Positions 17,702 through 26,893 of a stretch of 64,000 bases of DNA are shown here, in pieces. A program made the position numbers and the translations under genes. The notes below the pieces were generated by a model. It ran no database searches, was not told the DNA's origin, and worked only from the letters and a program-made list of their open reading frames with translations. This stretch comes from JANWHQ01 sp963775275 (lineage in GTDB: Bacteria > Pseudomonadota > Alphaproteobacteria > Caulobacterales > Caulobacteraceae): contig CAVZII010000005.1 of the NCBI GenBank assembly GCA_963775275.1, forward strand, positions 2,108,001 to 2,172,000. The letters run 5' to 3'. The number at the start of each line of letters is the position of its first letter. The stretch's first letter is position 1.

Positions 17702-19137
17702 CCCTCTGGGCTACGGGATTCACACAACTGCGTCGGCCTTTGCGATCACGAAGCCGGCGAGGGTCGCTGCGAAGCGTTCCCAGCCCTTGGCCATGGTCTT
17801 TGGGCCGGGTGGCTTGCCGTAGCAGTTCCATCCGCCGTATCGGGCGACGACCCAGGCGATCCAGGCGAGCGAGCCTTGGGGATGGGGGTTCTTCTGGCGG
17901 GCGGCGCCGCCTTCGCGTGATCGGCTGAGGGCGGCGACCGCTTCGGTGAAGCTGGGGTCCAAGACGTCGCTCATCGGGCGTGGGCCGCCGTCGCGGGCGT
18001 CGACCAGCTGGATGATGCGGCGCCGCGCCCAGGGCCAGGGCCGCCAGGCGGAATACCCGCACGGGGTCGCGCACCTGGGTGTCCTCCAGGCGCAGGCCGT
18101 CGCTCTTCAAGGCGCGGAACACCTCTTCGATGCGCCAACGCAGGCGGTACAGGCGCACCACCTCCTTGGCCGCTTCGGGGCCGTCCACCGGCAGGGTGGT
18201 CGCCAGTCGCCATACGAGCGGCTTGACGCCGGACGGCGGGTTCGGCTCGCGAACCTCCACCAGGCCCAGCTCCAGGCTGGCCGGGTCGCTCTTCGCCGCA
18301 TTGGACGGGCGCGCGATCTTCATCCGGCTCGAACGGATCGACACCTGCGCCACCCGGCCCTTGTCGCCCGGCCCGCGCGGCGCCACGGCGACCAGGGCCT
18401 GGGTATGGACCGGCCACGCCGCCGCCTCGGCGAACAGCGTCCCGCCGTCCATCAAGGCCCGGTCATGCCGAGCCCGCACCAACAGCTCCACCCCCGCCGG
18501 GCGGCGTGCGAAGTGGCTGTAGACATCGGCTTCCTGGTCGGCGACCACCACCACCTGAGCGGCCGCCTCCAACCTCTCGGCCGCCAGCTGCGCCCCCTCG
18601 CTCCAGCGTCGGCTCTCCTTGTCCTCGGCCGGCCGGCTCGCGCGCGCCGTCACCGGCCCGGGCCCACGCGTCCAGATGCGCGCGCCCACCAGCCCCAGCA
18701 GCGCCTCATCCTCGGCATCCACCGCGACCACCCCATGGATGAAGAACCCCGCACGCTTGCCGTCGCCGCTGGGGCCCAGCCCCCGCCGGCCAGCCGACTG
18801 GCCCGCGAAGCTCACCTCGGTGGTATCCTGCACCGCCACCACCCGGCGCCCCGCACACGCCTCGCCCGTCCGCACGCCCAGCGCCTCAAGCACCCCCTGC
18901 GAGGTCACATACGGCGACAAAGGTACGGTGCGCGCCATCTCACCAGCACGGCCGCCTCCAAGGTCCTTCAGAACCAGCGTGCCCAGCGACACGATCTGAT
19001 CAAACAGCCACTCCCCACGAGACGACGTCCGCACGTCCCCAGCACCAAACCGATAACGACCCTCCCTCAGGCCAGACGCTTAAATCAGCTCAGCTCATCG
19101 ACGGGAATCACTTCCGTGCATCCCGTAGCCCTCTGGG
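17702..19137. mobile_element. IS4-family insertion sequence with 9-bp target duplication
   Basis: The element spans 17711-19128 (1,418 bp). Its ends CTACGGGATTCAC (17711-17723) and GTGCATCCCGTAG (19116-19128) form a 13-bp inverted repeat with one mismatch. Both sides carry the 9-bp direct repeat CCCTCTGGG (17702-17710 and 19129-19137), the target length known for Tn5/IS50-like IS4 elements. It sits inside a family A palindromic repeat. The transposase is on the minus strand and carries a frameshift. Confidence 0.88.
17720..19034 (-). pseudogene. IS4-family (Tn5-like) transposase, one frameshift
   Basis: A DDE transposase of about 438 codons. The first frame (from GTG 19034) carries VVAVQDTTEVSF (first Asp), VVVADQEADVYSHF (second Asp) and YRLRWRIEEVFRALK, the Y-x2-R-x3-E-x6-K signature. 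Near 18020-18030 (plus strand) an extra base in a GCGGCG stretch shifts the frame. The conserved end (SLAWIAWVVARYGGWNCYGK) continues in another frame to the TGA at 17720, inside the element's end. The first possible start (GTG) follows soon after a stop, and part of the usual N-terminal domain seems missing, so the copy may be inactive. An assembly error at the frameshift is an alternative. Confidence 0.85.
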
Positions 19138-19822
19138 GGAGGGGGACCACGGAGTGGTGAGGGGGCGCAGCTGCGCCGGCTGGTGGGTCCAGTCCCGCGA
19201 ACAAAGCCCGGAGCTTCAGCTCGAGTGGCATTGCGATCGAAACGATCGTCCTTCCGCATGCGCGCGCACGCCCGCCATCCACGCTGATGTTTGCCGGGAC
19301 TGCCTTACCGCGTGAGGTTTCTCGTGAACCGGAGCGATATGAATACAGCCGAAAACAGAGCCGCGAATCGGCCAATCTATGTACTAAGAGGAAGAGCAGC
19401 GGATCGTAAAATTTGAAGCCGAACCCCAAGAGGTTCCGTTTCAGATCGTCGGCCTTTTGAACCGTTTGGAGGACGGAGTCGGCTCGCGCCTGAGCGACCG
19501 CAATCTTCGTGGGAATGCCCGCCAGGGTGGCCTCTTGTTCATGTAGACGTGCGACCGCCTCGGCTGCCTGCTTCGCCTGCTCGTCCGTTCTATGGACGTT
19601 GGCCTGAATGGCGGCTTCCGCGTGGCTCTCCACCTTGTTGGCTTGGGCAATCAGCCCAGAAAAATGCCACGATCCCAGGACAGCGCCTCCCAGTACGAGC
19701 GATGTGATCAGGGGCAGCGCAATTTGGAGACGACGCGTCAATGCGCGATCGGCCGCCAATTCGATCCTTTGCTCAGCAAGTTCCCCCAGTGTCGCTACTG
19801 GAAGCGCCTCGACTATGCTCAA
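19085..19822 (-). CDS. Unrecognised membrane/coiled-coil protein, 3' end altered by the IS4 insertion
   Basis: A 245-codon frame starting at TTG 19822, which overlaps the stop of the upstream gene (TTGA). A transmembrane helix lies at residues 32-51 (LQIALPLITSLVLGGAVLGS) and is followed by a coiled-coil-like stretch (about 55-125, KVESHAEAAIQANVHRTDEQ). The last 15 or so residues are encoded by the insertion-sequence end, and the 9 before them by the palindromic repeat. The original C-terminus may therefore have ended earlier or been lost. The function is unknown. Translation is probably coupled to the 19819-20286 gene. The lower GC than the core genome is consistent with the accessory island. 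Confidence 0.5.
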   Translation of the reverse strand: MSIVEALPVATLGELAEQRIELAADRALTRRLQIALPLITSLVLGGAVLGSWHFSGLIAQANKVESHAEAAIQANVHRTDEQAKQAAEAVARLHEQEATLAGIPTKIAVAQARADSVLQTVQKADDLKRNLLGFGFKFYDPLLFLLVHRLADSRLCFRLYSYRSGSRETSRGKAVPANISVDGGRARACGRTIVSIAMPLELKLRALFAGLDPPAGAAAPPHHSVVPLPQRATGCTEVIPVDELS

Positions 19823-20286
19823 CGCCGCGCGGGCGATTTCGCCAAGCGCGAAGGCAGTTCCACAGCCGCTTCGTCTGCCTCAATCAGCCTTCTCCGAGAC
19901 TTCCGCTTGGGAGGCGGCGGTGGCTGGGACGTGTCGGTTCGGTCTAGGGACTTCTGTTCAAGTTCATCAGCGCTCAGGGGGGCGTCGACTGCAGCGCTCT
20001 TGTGGTCGTCCTGCGAGATGTTCGCCGGGAATGGCGCACCAATCTTATCGAGCACTGCAAGCAGACGATGAGTTGGGGGGATAGCGTCCAGCGCCGTGGC
20101 AAGCTCGGCCTGCCAACTCCATAGCTCTCTGCCCTGCTGCATTTGGAGTCCTGAGAGCCATTCTGCAAATTGTCGTTTCTCGTCGAGCGACAGAAACCGC
20201 CGTACAGAATGCGGTTCTCCTCTTCTCACGGGCTTGGACCTTCCGCGGAAGGCGGATGACGCAACTGACTTCAGGCCCTCGAACAT
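19819..20286 (-). CDS. Unrecognised small cytoplasmic protein
   Basis: A 155-residue protein starting MFEGLKSVASSAFRGR at 20286. The middle part (SLDEKRQFAEWLSGLQMQQG through LLAVLDKIGAPFP) reads as a compact helical domain. The C-terminal third is a disordered Pro/Lys/Arg/Glu tail (PPPPPKRKSRRRLIEADEA). I do not recognise the family. The stop overlaps the TTG of the membrane/coiled-coil gene, so the two likely form an operon. Longer upstream in-frame starts are ignored because they run through the remnant of the divergent nucleotidyltransferase pseudogene. Confidence 0.5.
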   Translation of the reverse strand: MFEGLKSVASSAFRGRSKPVRRGEPHSVRRFLSLDEKRQFAEWLSGLQMQQGRELWSWQAELATALDAIPPTHRLLAVLDKIGAPFPANISQDDHKSAAVDAPLSADELEQKSLDRTDTSQPPPPPKRKSRRRLIEADEAAVELPSRLAKSPARR

Positions 20287-20349
20287 TGGCTCGCCCCGTA
20301 ACTTCTTTCGCGAGACTAGCGCAGCCCCTCGGTTCAACCTCGAGCAGAA

Positions 20350-20825
20350 GTGACTCGCGGGAGGCATATTTGTCAGTCGTGGTGGCGCGTCGCGAACCGG
20401 GAGGCAGTCGCGCGGCACTACCTGCACCAGGGTGAGCGCCAGCGACGGGTATATTTCGGCGATGGGAAGGCGGTGGCGCAGAAGAAGATCTTCTACGCGC
20501 TCCGTCCCGCGGCGGCGCTGCGGTGGCTCTGGATGCATCCGGGCGAGGCCATCGCGCCGATGCGACTTCCCGACCCTGATGGAGGAATGCGACCCACCAG
20601 CCGAGCTGAAACGGGAGGTCGACGATCTGATGGCGCGCAAGGCGCTCACCCGCGAATTGGGAACGTGCGCCCTTGCCACCGGTCGTCGCAGACATTCATC
20701 GACCACGAGTTCGAGCGCGGCCAGAGGCGTGGGAAGCGGGCCGCGCGAGAACAACCGAGGACGAGAAGGCGCAGGCGGCCGGTTTCTACAGACAGGTTGT
20801 CGAACGCCTCGACGGGACGCGTTAG
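20350..20825 (+). pseudogene. Remnant of a COG3541-type (RlaP/YcgL-like) predicted nucleotidyltransferase
   Basis: The C-terminal part of a nucleotidyltransferase is broken over three frames. KKIFYALRPAAALRWLWMHP (frame at 20350) is followed by EECDPPAELKREVDDLMARK (another frame), then FIDHEFERGQRRGKRA and finally EDEKAQAAGFYRQVVERLDG up to the TAG at 20825. The KKxFYxLRPxxAxRW block is the hallmark of this family's helical C-terminal half. The N-terminal catalytic domain is absent. No function can remain. It opens the decayed part of the island. Confidence 0.6.
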
Positions 20826-20994
20826 CGCCAGGAGGGGAGGTTGGGATCGATGCCGGAGTGCGGACTCGCTGAGCTGGCCCCTCATATCCTGCATCAGGCG
20901 CTAAGGCCGCGAGTATTCATTGGGGCGAACTTGCGCGCGAGCGCCGGAGTTGTTCGCAAGCAAGAGCTGCTGCTTCTGCGGGGTACGGGTTGCC

Positions 20995-22369
20995 TGTCGC
21001 CCTAGGCAGCTTCGACGGCATCCTCGAAGGGGATCGCGTCCCCAAAACTGGGGATACGGACGGGGCATCGGGCTGAGGCGAGCACGCACCAAGTTGTGCT
21101 TGTTCACGAGGAGCGTCCGCACGACGCGTTCCGAAACGAGGAAATGGCGTGCCGCGGCGGAGATCGGCGGCCATCGGTGGCCTTACCGCCGATGTAGGGC
21201 GATGAGGTCCTCGTAGGGGCACAGCAGGCTTTGCGCGAAGGCCCTCTGGAACTTCTGGCGCTCGGATTTGGCTCTCGTGATCGGCCCCAGGCGTTCGCCC
21301 TAGGGTCCAGATCGCATCGCCCAGCGCCCGCGCGAACTCGAAACGCCGGTCGCCTGACCAGTTCGCGGCGAGGCTGACGACCTCTCCGCGCTTCCGACCA
21401 GTGTTTAGGCGGAGGCCGTAGGCATGCTCGGTCGGCTTGCTTGACTGGTGAGTGCGGAATGCCGTCGAGCGGACGTTGCCCGAATCTCCGCCAGCGCTCC
21501 GTTGCTTAGCGGGCCCTTGGCGTACCCCGTCGTCGCGCGCACCGCGGCCGCAGCCCGTTCTGCGAGTTCCCAAGGCGCGTCGCGCGCCTCTTCTCCCGAA
21601 CTGGCCCCACGATTAACGCCGTGCGGGTCAGGTCGCGCTGCCAATGCTGCCCCAGGGCGGTGGCGATCTCGGCCTTGAGCGTCGCCGCCGCGTGGGGCCC
21701 GGGAACCGCCATAGCCGCCCTCGGCGACCGCCGCGGCGCCGTAACCCTCAGTGAACGCGTCGAGCGCCTGCATGAGGGGCTCAGGCGCTTGGTCCACGTC
21801 GTAACCGAGTTGGGCCTCCAGCCTGCGCCACGCCGTCACCTCGGCATCGGAGCGCTCGTCCTCAAGAGTGCGGAGCTGTGCTGCTAGCGCCTCCGCATCG
21901 GAAGCCAGAGCGGATTTGGCGGAGGCGACATGCTCCACGAACGTTAGGGCAGCTTTCTCGAAGGCCGCAGCAGGAATGTAGGTCAGGGCGTCTGTCAGGT
22001 AGCGAACTGGCCCAACGACGCCTGGAGGGTCGCTGCGGGACGAAAGACCGATGCGGTCTCCTTCTCCCCAGATGGCGAGCCTTGGCCACGCATACTCGGC
22101 CAAGGATGACAGATCGTGCGCGAGCCGCCATTCCGCCGTTTGTCCCGACGCAGGCGCACACTCCGCCACTAGCCGCCACCAGTTGTCGACGAACCAGAAG
22201 GCGAGCTGCGCGGCGGAAGCTTAGCGAGATAGTCGTCTGGCTCGTTCTCGCCGGAGCGCATGAGACGGGTGAACACGATGTCGTTGCTACGGATGTCCAG
22301 CCGCCGCGGCGCGTCCGGCAACGGCCGCGCCTTCTGCTCTTCGGCAATGTCGATCTCGAAGGTCGTCAC
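20995..22369 (-). pseudogene. Decayed large ImmA/IrrE-associated protein gene
   Basis: A gene of about 450 codons on the minus strand starts with MTTFEIDIAEEQKARPLPDA (22369) and is scattered over at least four frames. These run LAFWFVDNWWRLVAEC (about 22185), then TAEWRLAHDLSSLAEYAWPR and AWRRLEAQLGYDVDQAPEPL, then RRFEFARALGDAIWTLG (about 21320). The last pieces are KFQRAFAQSLLCPYEDLIAL and AARHFLVSERVVRTLLVNKH (about 21120). The last two blocks resemble the C-terminal region of large ImmA/IrrE-type proteins; no HExxH is seen. An ATGA overlap with the upstream gene shows an original two-gene operon. The family match is from memory of motif patterns and is moderate. Confidence 0.5.
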
Positions 22370-22869
22370 AACTTGAACCCATATAGTGCAGCGCAGTTTA
22401 GCGCAGCTTGCTTATCCGAAGCTTGCCCAAACTCGTCGGCCCAGGCCTTGAACCTGCGAAAGACCGGTTCGGCGATCGGTTCCTTCGGCCGCACAGGGTA
22501 GCCATGATATTCTGCTTGGTCCGCGTTCGTCAGGCGCGCCTCGTAAATCCAGCCGGTGTCGTCCACGGTCCAAAGGTTTGTTCCCACCAGCCTAGCGGTG
22601 ATGCCCCGGGCGACTGGCTTCGAAGTGCGGGACATCTCCTTCGGCAGCATCTGCGCATGCTCATCACAGAGCGTCGCGTCCCCTCGCCGGCCGTTGAGCG
22701 GCTCCAGACCGAAAATCTGCGGATTGCGCTTGTGCTTCGAGCTGCCCCTGTAGTGAGCTGTCGCCAGCAGGGTCGCAACAAGCTCGTCGTCGACGACCTC
22801 CGCAAGCTTGCGCTTGTTGTTGCCCCTATTCCGCGGGGGGATGTCCGTTCGCGACTGCGGCTTCTTCGT
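22366..22869 (-). pseudogene. Upstream partner gene of the decayed ImmA-like locus, start codon lost
   Basis: An open frame of about 167 codons. The likely product begins at ACG 22869 (TKKPQSRTDIPPRNRGNNKR), where an ATG would be expected. It continues with HYRGSSKHKRNPQIFGLEPL and RRGDATLCDEHAQM and ends ALNCAALYGFKL. No ATG or GTG occurs before codon 77 (ATG 22650, MLPKEMSRTS). The gene is therefore probably silenced by a T-to-C change in its start codon, unless ACG is used. Its stop overlaps the ATG of the next decayed gene. I do not recognise a catalytic domain; the Cys-His pair (LCDEH) might bind metal. Confidence 0.45.
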
Positions 22870-23053
22870 TCCGGATCAAGTACACCCCCTGCTGCGCGAC
22901 CTCCGCATGGCGTGGCCGGCCGTCTGACGTCAAGCCGCGATGATGTTCACGTCGCACCGAGCTTGGCCTCGCGTCCGCCTTGGGGGGGAGGAGATCTGGA
23001 AGTCTGAGGCCTCATGCGCAAACATCTCGGCGCAGAGCTCCTGCCCGGGGTCG

Positions 23054-23880
23054 CTAGGTCCTGTTGACGAAGTGCCTGACCCAGAGTCTGGCCGAGGCGA
23101 CGAGGATGAAGCCGATGTAGCTGTCGGCGGTCTTGTCGTAGCGGGTGGCCAGTCTGCGGCTGTGCTTGAGCTTTGAGAAGCAGCGCTCGACCAGATTTCT
23201 GAGCGCGTACAGGTGTCCGTCGATGATCGGCTGGACCTTGCGGTTGCGCCGGGGCGGGATGACGGCGGTGACGCCGCGCCCCTCCAGATCGGTGAGGATG
23301 ACGTCGGCGTCGTAGCCCTTGTCGCCGAGCAGAACCTTCGGCTCCGGCCCGGGCTCGGCCATGACCGGGGCGTAGCCCTTGACGTCGGAGGCCTCGCCGC
23401 CGGTAAGAACCACGGCCACCGGCAGGCCCAGGCCGTTGGTCCTCAGATGGATCTTGGTCGAGAAGCCACCGCGCGAGCGGCCAAGACCTTCGCCCTCAGG
23501 GCCCGACACTTTTTTTGGGCGCCGGCGGCGTGCTGGTGGGCGCGCACGATGGTCGAGTCGATCATCTGCACGCTGTCCTGGCCCTGGCCGCTGTCGTTGA
23601 GCGCCGCCAGCAGCACGTCCCAAACGCCCGCCAGCGTCCAGCGCCGGAACTGCCGGTAGACCGAGCTCCACTTGCCGAAGTGGTCGTGCAGGTCGCGCCA
23701 GGGCGAGCCGGTCCGCGCAATCCAGAACACCCCGTCCAGCACCAGGCGATGGTCCCGCGGCCGCCGCCCCCGGCGCGGACCCGCCTCAATCACGAACGGC
23801 GCGAAGAACGCCCACTCCTCGTCCGACATCAGACCCCGAACCACGGCCGCTCTCCCAAAGAGCAGCCTTAAATCAGCCAT
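23054..23880 (-). CDS. IS5-family transposase, two frames joined at an A7 slippery run
   Basis: A transposase of about 275 codons. The first frame (from 23880) holds the N-terminal domain (EEWAFFAPFVIEAGPRRGRR) and the first catalytic Asp (MIDSTIVRAHQHAAGAQKK). The second frame holds VLLGDKGYDADVI (second Asp) and NLVERCFSKLKHSRRLATRY (catalytic Glu with the YREK-like signature). The join is at an A7 run (T7 at 23510-23516 on the plus strand), the usual site of programmed frameshifting in IS427-group elements. The terminal TAG is created by the CTAG target flank. The element looks potentially active. Confidence 0.88.
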
Positions 23881-23917
23881 CAGCCGATTTGGGAATCCAC
23901 TTCGTCAACAGGACCTA
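23055..23917. mobile_element. IS5-family (IS427-group-like) insertion sequence
   Basis: An 859-bp element (23057-23915) with perfect 18-bp terminal inverted repeats, GGTCCTGTTGACGAAGTG at 23057-23074 and its complement at 23898-23915. A TA dinucleotide on both sides (23055-23056 and 23916-23917) is the target duplication typical of this group. The wider flank reads CTAG on each side. It is complete and carries one transposase in two overlapping frames. It lies between the decayed ImmA-like operon and the next unrecognised gene. Confidence 0.93.
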
Positions 23918-23952
23918 GATTTCGATCTGCTCTTTAGGAAGCAGGGGACACC

Positions 23953-24381
23953 ATGCCTATCCCTCTAATCGAGATCACGAAGAGGCCACAGGGGAAAAAG
24001 TATCGTGTCCCGTACCCTGCCGGCATCTTCGTCGCCATCTTCGCAGACATGGCTCCGCTGGTGGCCTTCGTCGGCTCCAACAAGATCCACCTCCGTCGCG
24101 CCTGCGCGATCCGCGAAAAGGGCAACTGCGCCGATCCCACCTACATGGCTCGGCTGCGCCAGGAGCATGCCCAGATGGGCTTTACCTTTGCGTTCGACGA
24201 TCAGGGCCGGTTCATCTGCACTGAGGCAATCTGCGCTGACATCATCAAGACCCTACTCGACCACCGCCTCGACTTTCGACTGTCTGGTAACCTGTACGAC
24301 GTTGAGAACACCGATATCGGCGGAATCGCGGAGAACACCATTGGCCCGAGATTGTCAGCGTCCCTCCGGCGGCCCTGCTAG
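23953..24381 (+). CDS. Unrecognised protein, possibly frameshifted at its 3' end
   Basis: A 142-residue protein, MPIPLIEITKRPQGKKYRVP, with an AGGGG-type ribosome site six bases upstream and only 38 bp from the IS5 end. The middle (YPAGIFVAIFADMAPLVAFV) is hydrophobic but short. The last 15 residues look unlike the rest. Reading on in the next frame gives a plausible continuation (KWNHYPTDQPIKRPRILGVI) up to about 24540, so the gene may have been longer and carries an indel near 24340. I do not recognise the family. Confidence 0.45.
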   Translation: MPIPLIEITKRPQGKKYRVPYPAGIFVAIFADMAPLVAFVGSNKIHLRRACAIREKGNCADPTYMARLRQEHAQMGFTFAFDDQGRFICTEAICADIIKTLLDHRLDFRLSGNLYDVENTDIGGIAENTIGPRLSASLRRPC

Positions 24382-24522
24382 GCGACAGGGGTCACGGCGG
24401 GGATTCGAAGTGGAACCACTACCCGACGGATCAGCCCATCAAGCGGCCCCGGATCTTGGGAGTCATCGCCGTGCCCAGCAGCACCCCGAAAGAGCTGTTG
24501 GCTCACCGCCGACGGGCTAAAG

Positions 24523-24891
24523 ATGCGCACGATCGGCAAAGCCAACTCTGCTCAGCAGGCTTGCATGGTGAGTTCTGTTGGAACTGGGGTTCGCAACCAA
24601 AGGCCTTCGCAGGACCTGCGAACAGGATGCCTGGGCTCGCCAGAGCTTGGGGACGAGGTGGCGACCGCGCTCCAACGCCGGCTCGGCGATCTCGAGGCCG
24701 CCGAGACAATCACCGAACTTCCGTGGTTGAACATCGACTTCGGCGCGAACGACGACGCTGCGATCGAGTTTTACCCTGGGTACTGGCTAACCATTCTGGC
24801 AATTCGCGGAGCCGCTGAGATGGATCGAACTCAGAAAGTTGACTGGACTATCGTGGATCGCATCAAGCTGACCGGCATCCGCCGGCCATGA
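24523..24891 (+). CDS. Unrecognised small protein upstream of the XRE-ImmA gene
   Basis: A 122-codon frame whose second half (ELPWLNIDFGANDDAAIEFY through WTIVDRIKLTGIRRP) looks like real protein, while the first 35 residues are less convincing. The true start may lie in another frame. Its TGA overlaps the ATG of the following XRE-ImmA gene (ATGA at 24888-24891), which implies a coupled pair, as in toxin/antitoxin-like or phage-regulatory modules. No family is recognised. Confidence 0.4.
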   Translation: MRTIGKANSAQQACMVSSVGTGVRNQRPSQDLRTGCLGSPELGDEVATALQRRLGDLEAAETITELPWLNIDFGANDDAAIEFYPGYWLTILAIRGAAEMDRTQKVDWTIVDRIKLTGIRRP

Positions 24892-25983
24892 CGATGGCGA
24901 AAGCTCGCACCCGATTGGTGCTCGCCTCCAGGAGATACGATCAAAGATGCGCTCGCCTGCCACGGACTGTCCTCCGCCGGCCTCGGTGCGACCCTGGGGT
25001 TATCTACGTCATCGATCGTCCTTCTGCTTTCGGGCGACCTAGCCATCGACGCCGGCCTTGCCGACGGCTTAGCCGGGGCCCTGGGGGCAGTCGACAGTTC
25101 TGGCTCCGGCGCGAGGCGTGTTACCGGCATCGGCTCGAGGCCGCGGCGTCGACGGCCGCCATCGATTTCGGGACCTTCAAAGAGGCCCTGCCGCTGAAGG
25201 ATATGCGGAGTTTCGGCTGGTTGCGCGATGTCGGCGGCGGCCACCGAGGATGACGCCATAAAGACGTTCTTCGAAGATGCGCCTGGCGCATGGATGCAGT
25301 CCGGTCCCGCCCTGGTCGAACAGGTCCGCTTCAGGACCTCCTTCGCCCACAAGACGAAATCCTGCAGCCGTCGCCGCGTGGTTGCGGCAGGGCGTCCGCG
25401 CCGCGAGACGGATCGACTGCGCGCCTTGGGACCCGGAAAAACTTCGCGCCGCGCTTCCCGCAATCCGCGCGCTTATCCGCATCAAGAAGCCCGAAGCTTC
25501 ATTCCCAAGCTGGTGGAGATCGGCTGCGCCTGCGGAGTCGCCATCCTCTTCGTCCGCACGCCCGCCGGCTGCAGGGCCAGCGGCGCCACCCATTTCGAAG
25601 CGGACGACAAGGCCATCATTCAGCTGAGCTTTCGCTACCGCGCTGACGACCACTTCTGGTTCACGGTCTTCCACGAGATCGGCCATCTCCTCCTGCATCC
25701 CAACTCGCTGCTGTTCGTCGAGGGGGAGGACTACGAGACGACCGAAGAGAAGTCCGAGGCGAACCGGTTTGCGTCCGCGCTTCTGATCCCTGATGAGGTT
25801 GAGGCTGAGCTGCGATCACTTCGGCGCGACTTCCGCGCCTACGCGCGCCTCGCCAAGCGCATCGGCATTTCGCCGGGGGTGCTGGTCGGCCAAATGCAGA
25901 ACCGCGGCCTGCTTCAGCACCATCAAATGAACTTCCTGAAGGAGAGGTACGACTGGGCGGACGTCGCCGACTTCACCCTCTAA
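24888..25983 (+). pseudogene. XRE helix-turn-helix / ImmA-IrrE metallopeptidase gene with several frameshifts
   Basis: A gene for a regulator-protease of about 365 residues. Its order is an HTH (PPGDTIKDALACHGLSSAGL, another frame from the ATG), the linker RQFWLRREACYRHRLEAAAS, a middle domain (PLKDMRSFGWLR, AVAAWLRQGVRAARRIDCAP) and the peptidase domain. That domain carries the zinc motif HEIGH (about 25672) and KSEANRFASALLIP. Frame changes occur near 24915, 25090, 25220, 25370 and 25505; the last two compensate each other. Family members in phages and toxin-antitoxin loci cleave or repress partner regulators. The peptidase half (about 25500-25983) is intact as sequence. Its 3' end overlaps the convergent gene by 11 bp. 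Confidence 0.65.
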
Positions 25984-26893
25984 AGGGCAGGTATTTGAAT
26001 TGAGACTTTTGCCAATTGCACAGCGAATCCTCCATCACCTGCATGCCTACTCCGAGGCTGTCTCCCAATGCGACGACGGTGTCGGACGATTGGCCGACCG
26101 GGATTTTTGCCTGAGGGTCGTTTGCGATCAGCAGCTTCGCGCCGAGGATCGGGCCGGTCGCCCCTTGCAGATAGGGTAGTGGCGGTTCGATATCGGCAAT
26201 ATCGAGCTTGCCGATCATGGTCAGGAAATCGAACTTCGCCGTTCGTCCGAACTGCACGATCGTCGACGCGCGATAGAGCCGATCGAACTGGGTCTTCGGA
26301 TCGGACGGCGGGTTGTCCACGTCTGCCACGAGCATGGCGAAGCCCCGGTTGGCACCGACCCAATTGACATAACTGCTGATCGTGGCGACCAAGTTGTTCT
26401 CCGCAGCCGGCCGCAGGCTCTCATATTTTCGGTGATTGCCGAACGGCAGCCCGGCCAATTGATCGGCGTGGGCCTCGTACCATTGCTGGAAACCGCCTAG
26501 GTCACCGCTGGTCCGAGTCCAGGTCCAGACCGGCCCTTCCTCCAAGGCGCCATAGACTAGGCGCGTCACTTCCCACTTGATCCGCTGGTGGTAGCCGAAG
26601 TGCGTCGAGAGGAACACGAGCCATGCGGCCTCGTCCTTGTTGCCGGCGCGGGCGTGCAGGTAGGCGGCCTTGACGGGGTCGAACAGCGCGCTGGTCGGGT
26701 CCATGCGCCGGGCATCCAGCGGCCGTTCGCCCAGCCGACGAACGAATTCGATCCGGTGCAGGCTGTCGATCATCTGGCGCGTCAGGCTTTCCCGCGCCGC
26801 CGGGTCGGCAATGCCAAGCAACGGCGTGTGATGCGAGAATGTGATCAGGCCAGCTTGAAGCGCCTGATCGCGTTGACGGTCTTTTGGCCTCAT
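25973..26893 (-). CDS. Alpha-glutamyl/putrescinyl-thymine pyrophosphorylase clade 3-like protein
   Basis: A 306-residue cytoplasmic protein. Conserved-looking blocks are RDQALQAGL at the start, ALFDPVKAAYLHARAGNKDE (about 69-88), WLVFLSTHFGYH (about 91-102), FGNHRKYESL (about 149-158), YVNWVGANRGF, FGRTAKFDFLTMIGKL and the terminal LCNWQKSQFKYLPFRG. From memory of the pattern, these match proteins annotated as clade 3 of the alpha-glutamyl/putrescinyl-thymine pyrophosphorylases, first described from phage DNA-hypermodification systems. Its ATG overlaps the stop of the thymidylate-synthase-like gene (ATGA), so the two are co-translated. A role in modified pyrimidine synthesis or as an anti-phage effector is inference. 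Confidence 0.68.
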   Translation of the reverse strand: MRPKDRQRDQALQAGLITFSHHTPLLGIADPAARESLTRQMIDSLHRIEFVRRLGERPLDARRMDPTSALFDPVKAAYLHARAGNKDEAAWLVFLSTHFGYHQRIKWEVTRLVYGALEEGPVWTWTRTSGDLGGFQQWYEAHADQLAGLPFGNHRKYESLRPAAENNLVATISSYVNWVGANRGFAMLVADVDNPPSDPKTQFDRLYRASTIVQFGRTAKFDFLTMIGKLDIADIEPPLPYLQGATGPILGAKLLIANDPQAKIPVGQSSDTVVALGDSLGVGMQVMEDSLCNWQKSQFKYLPFRG

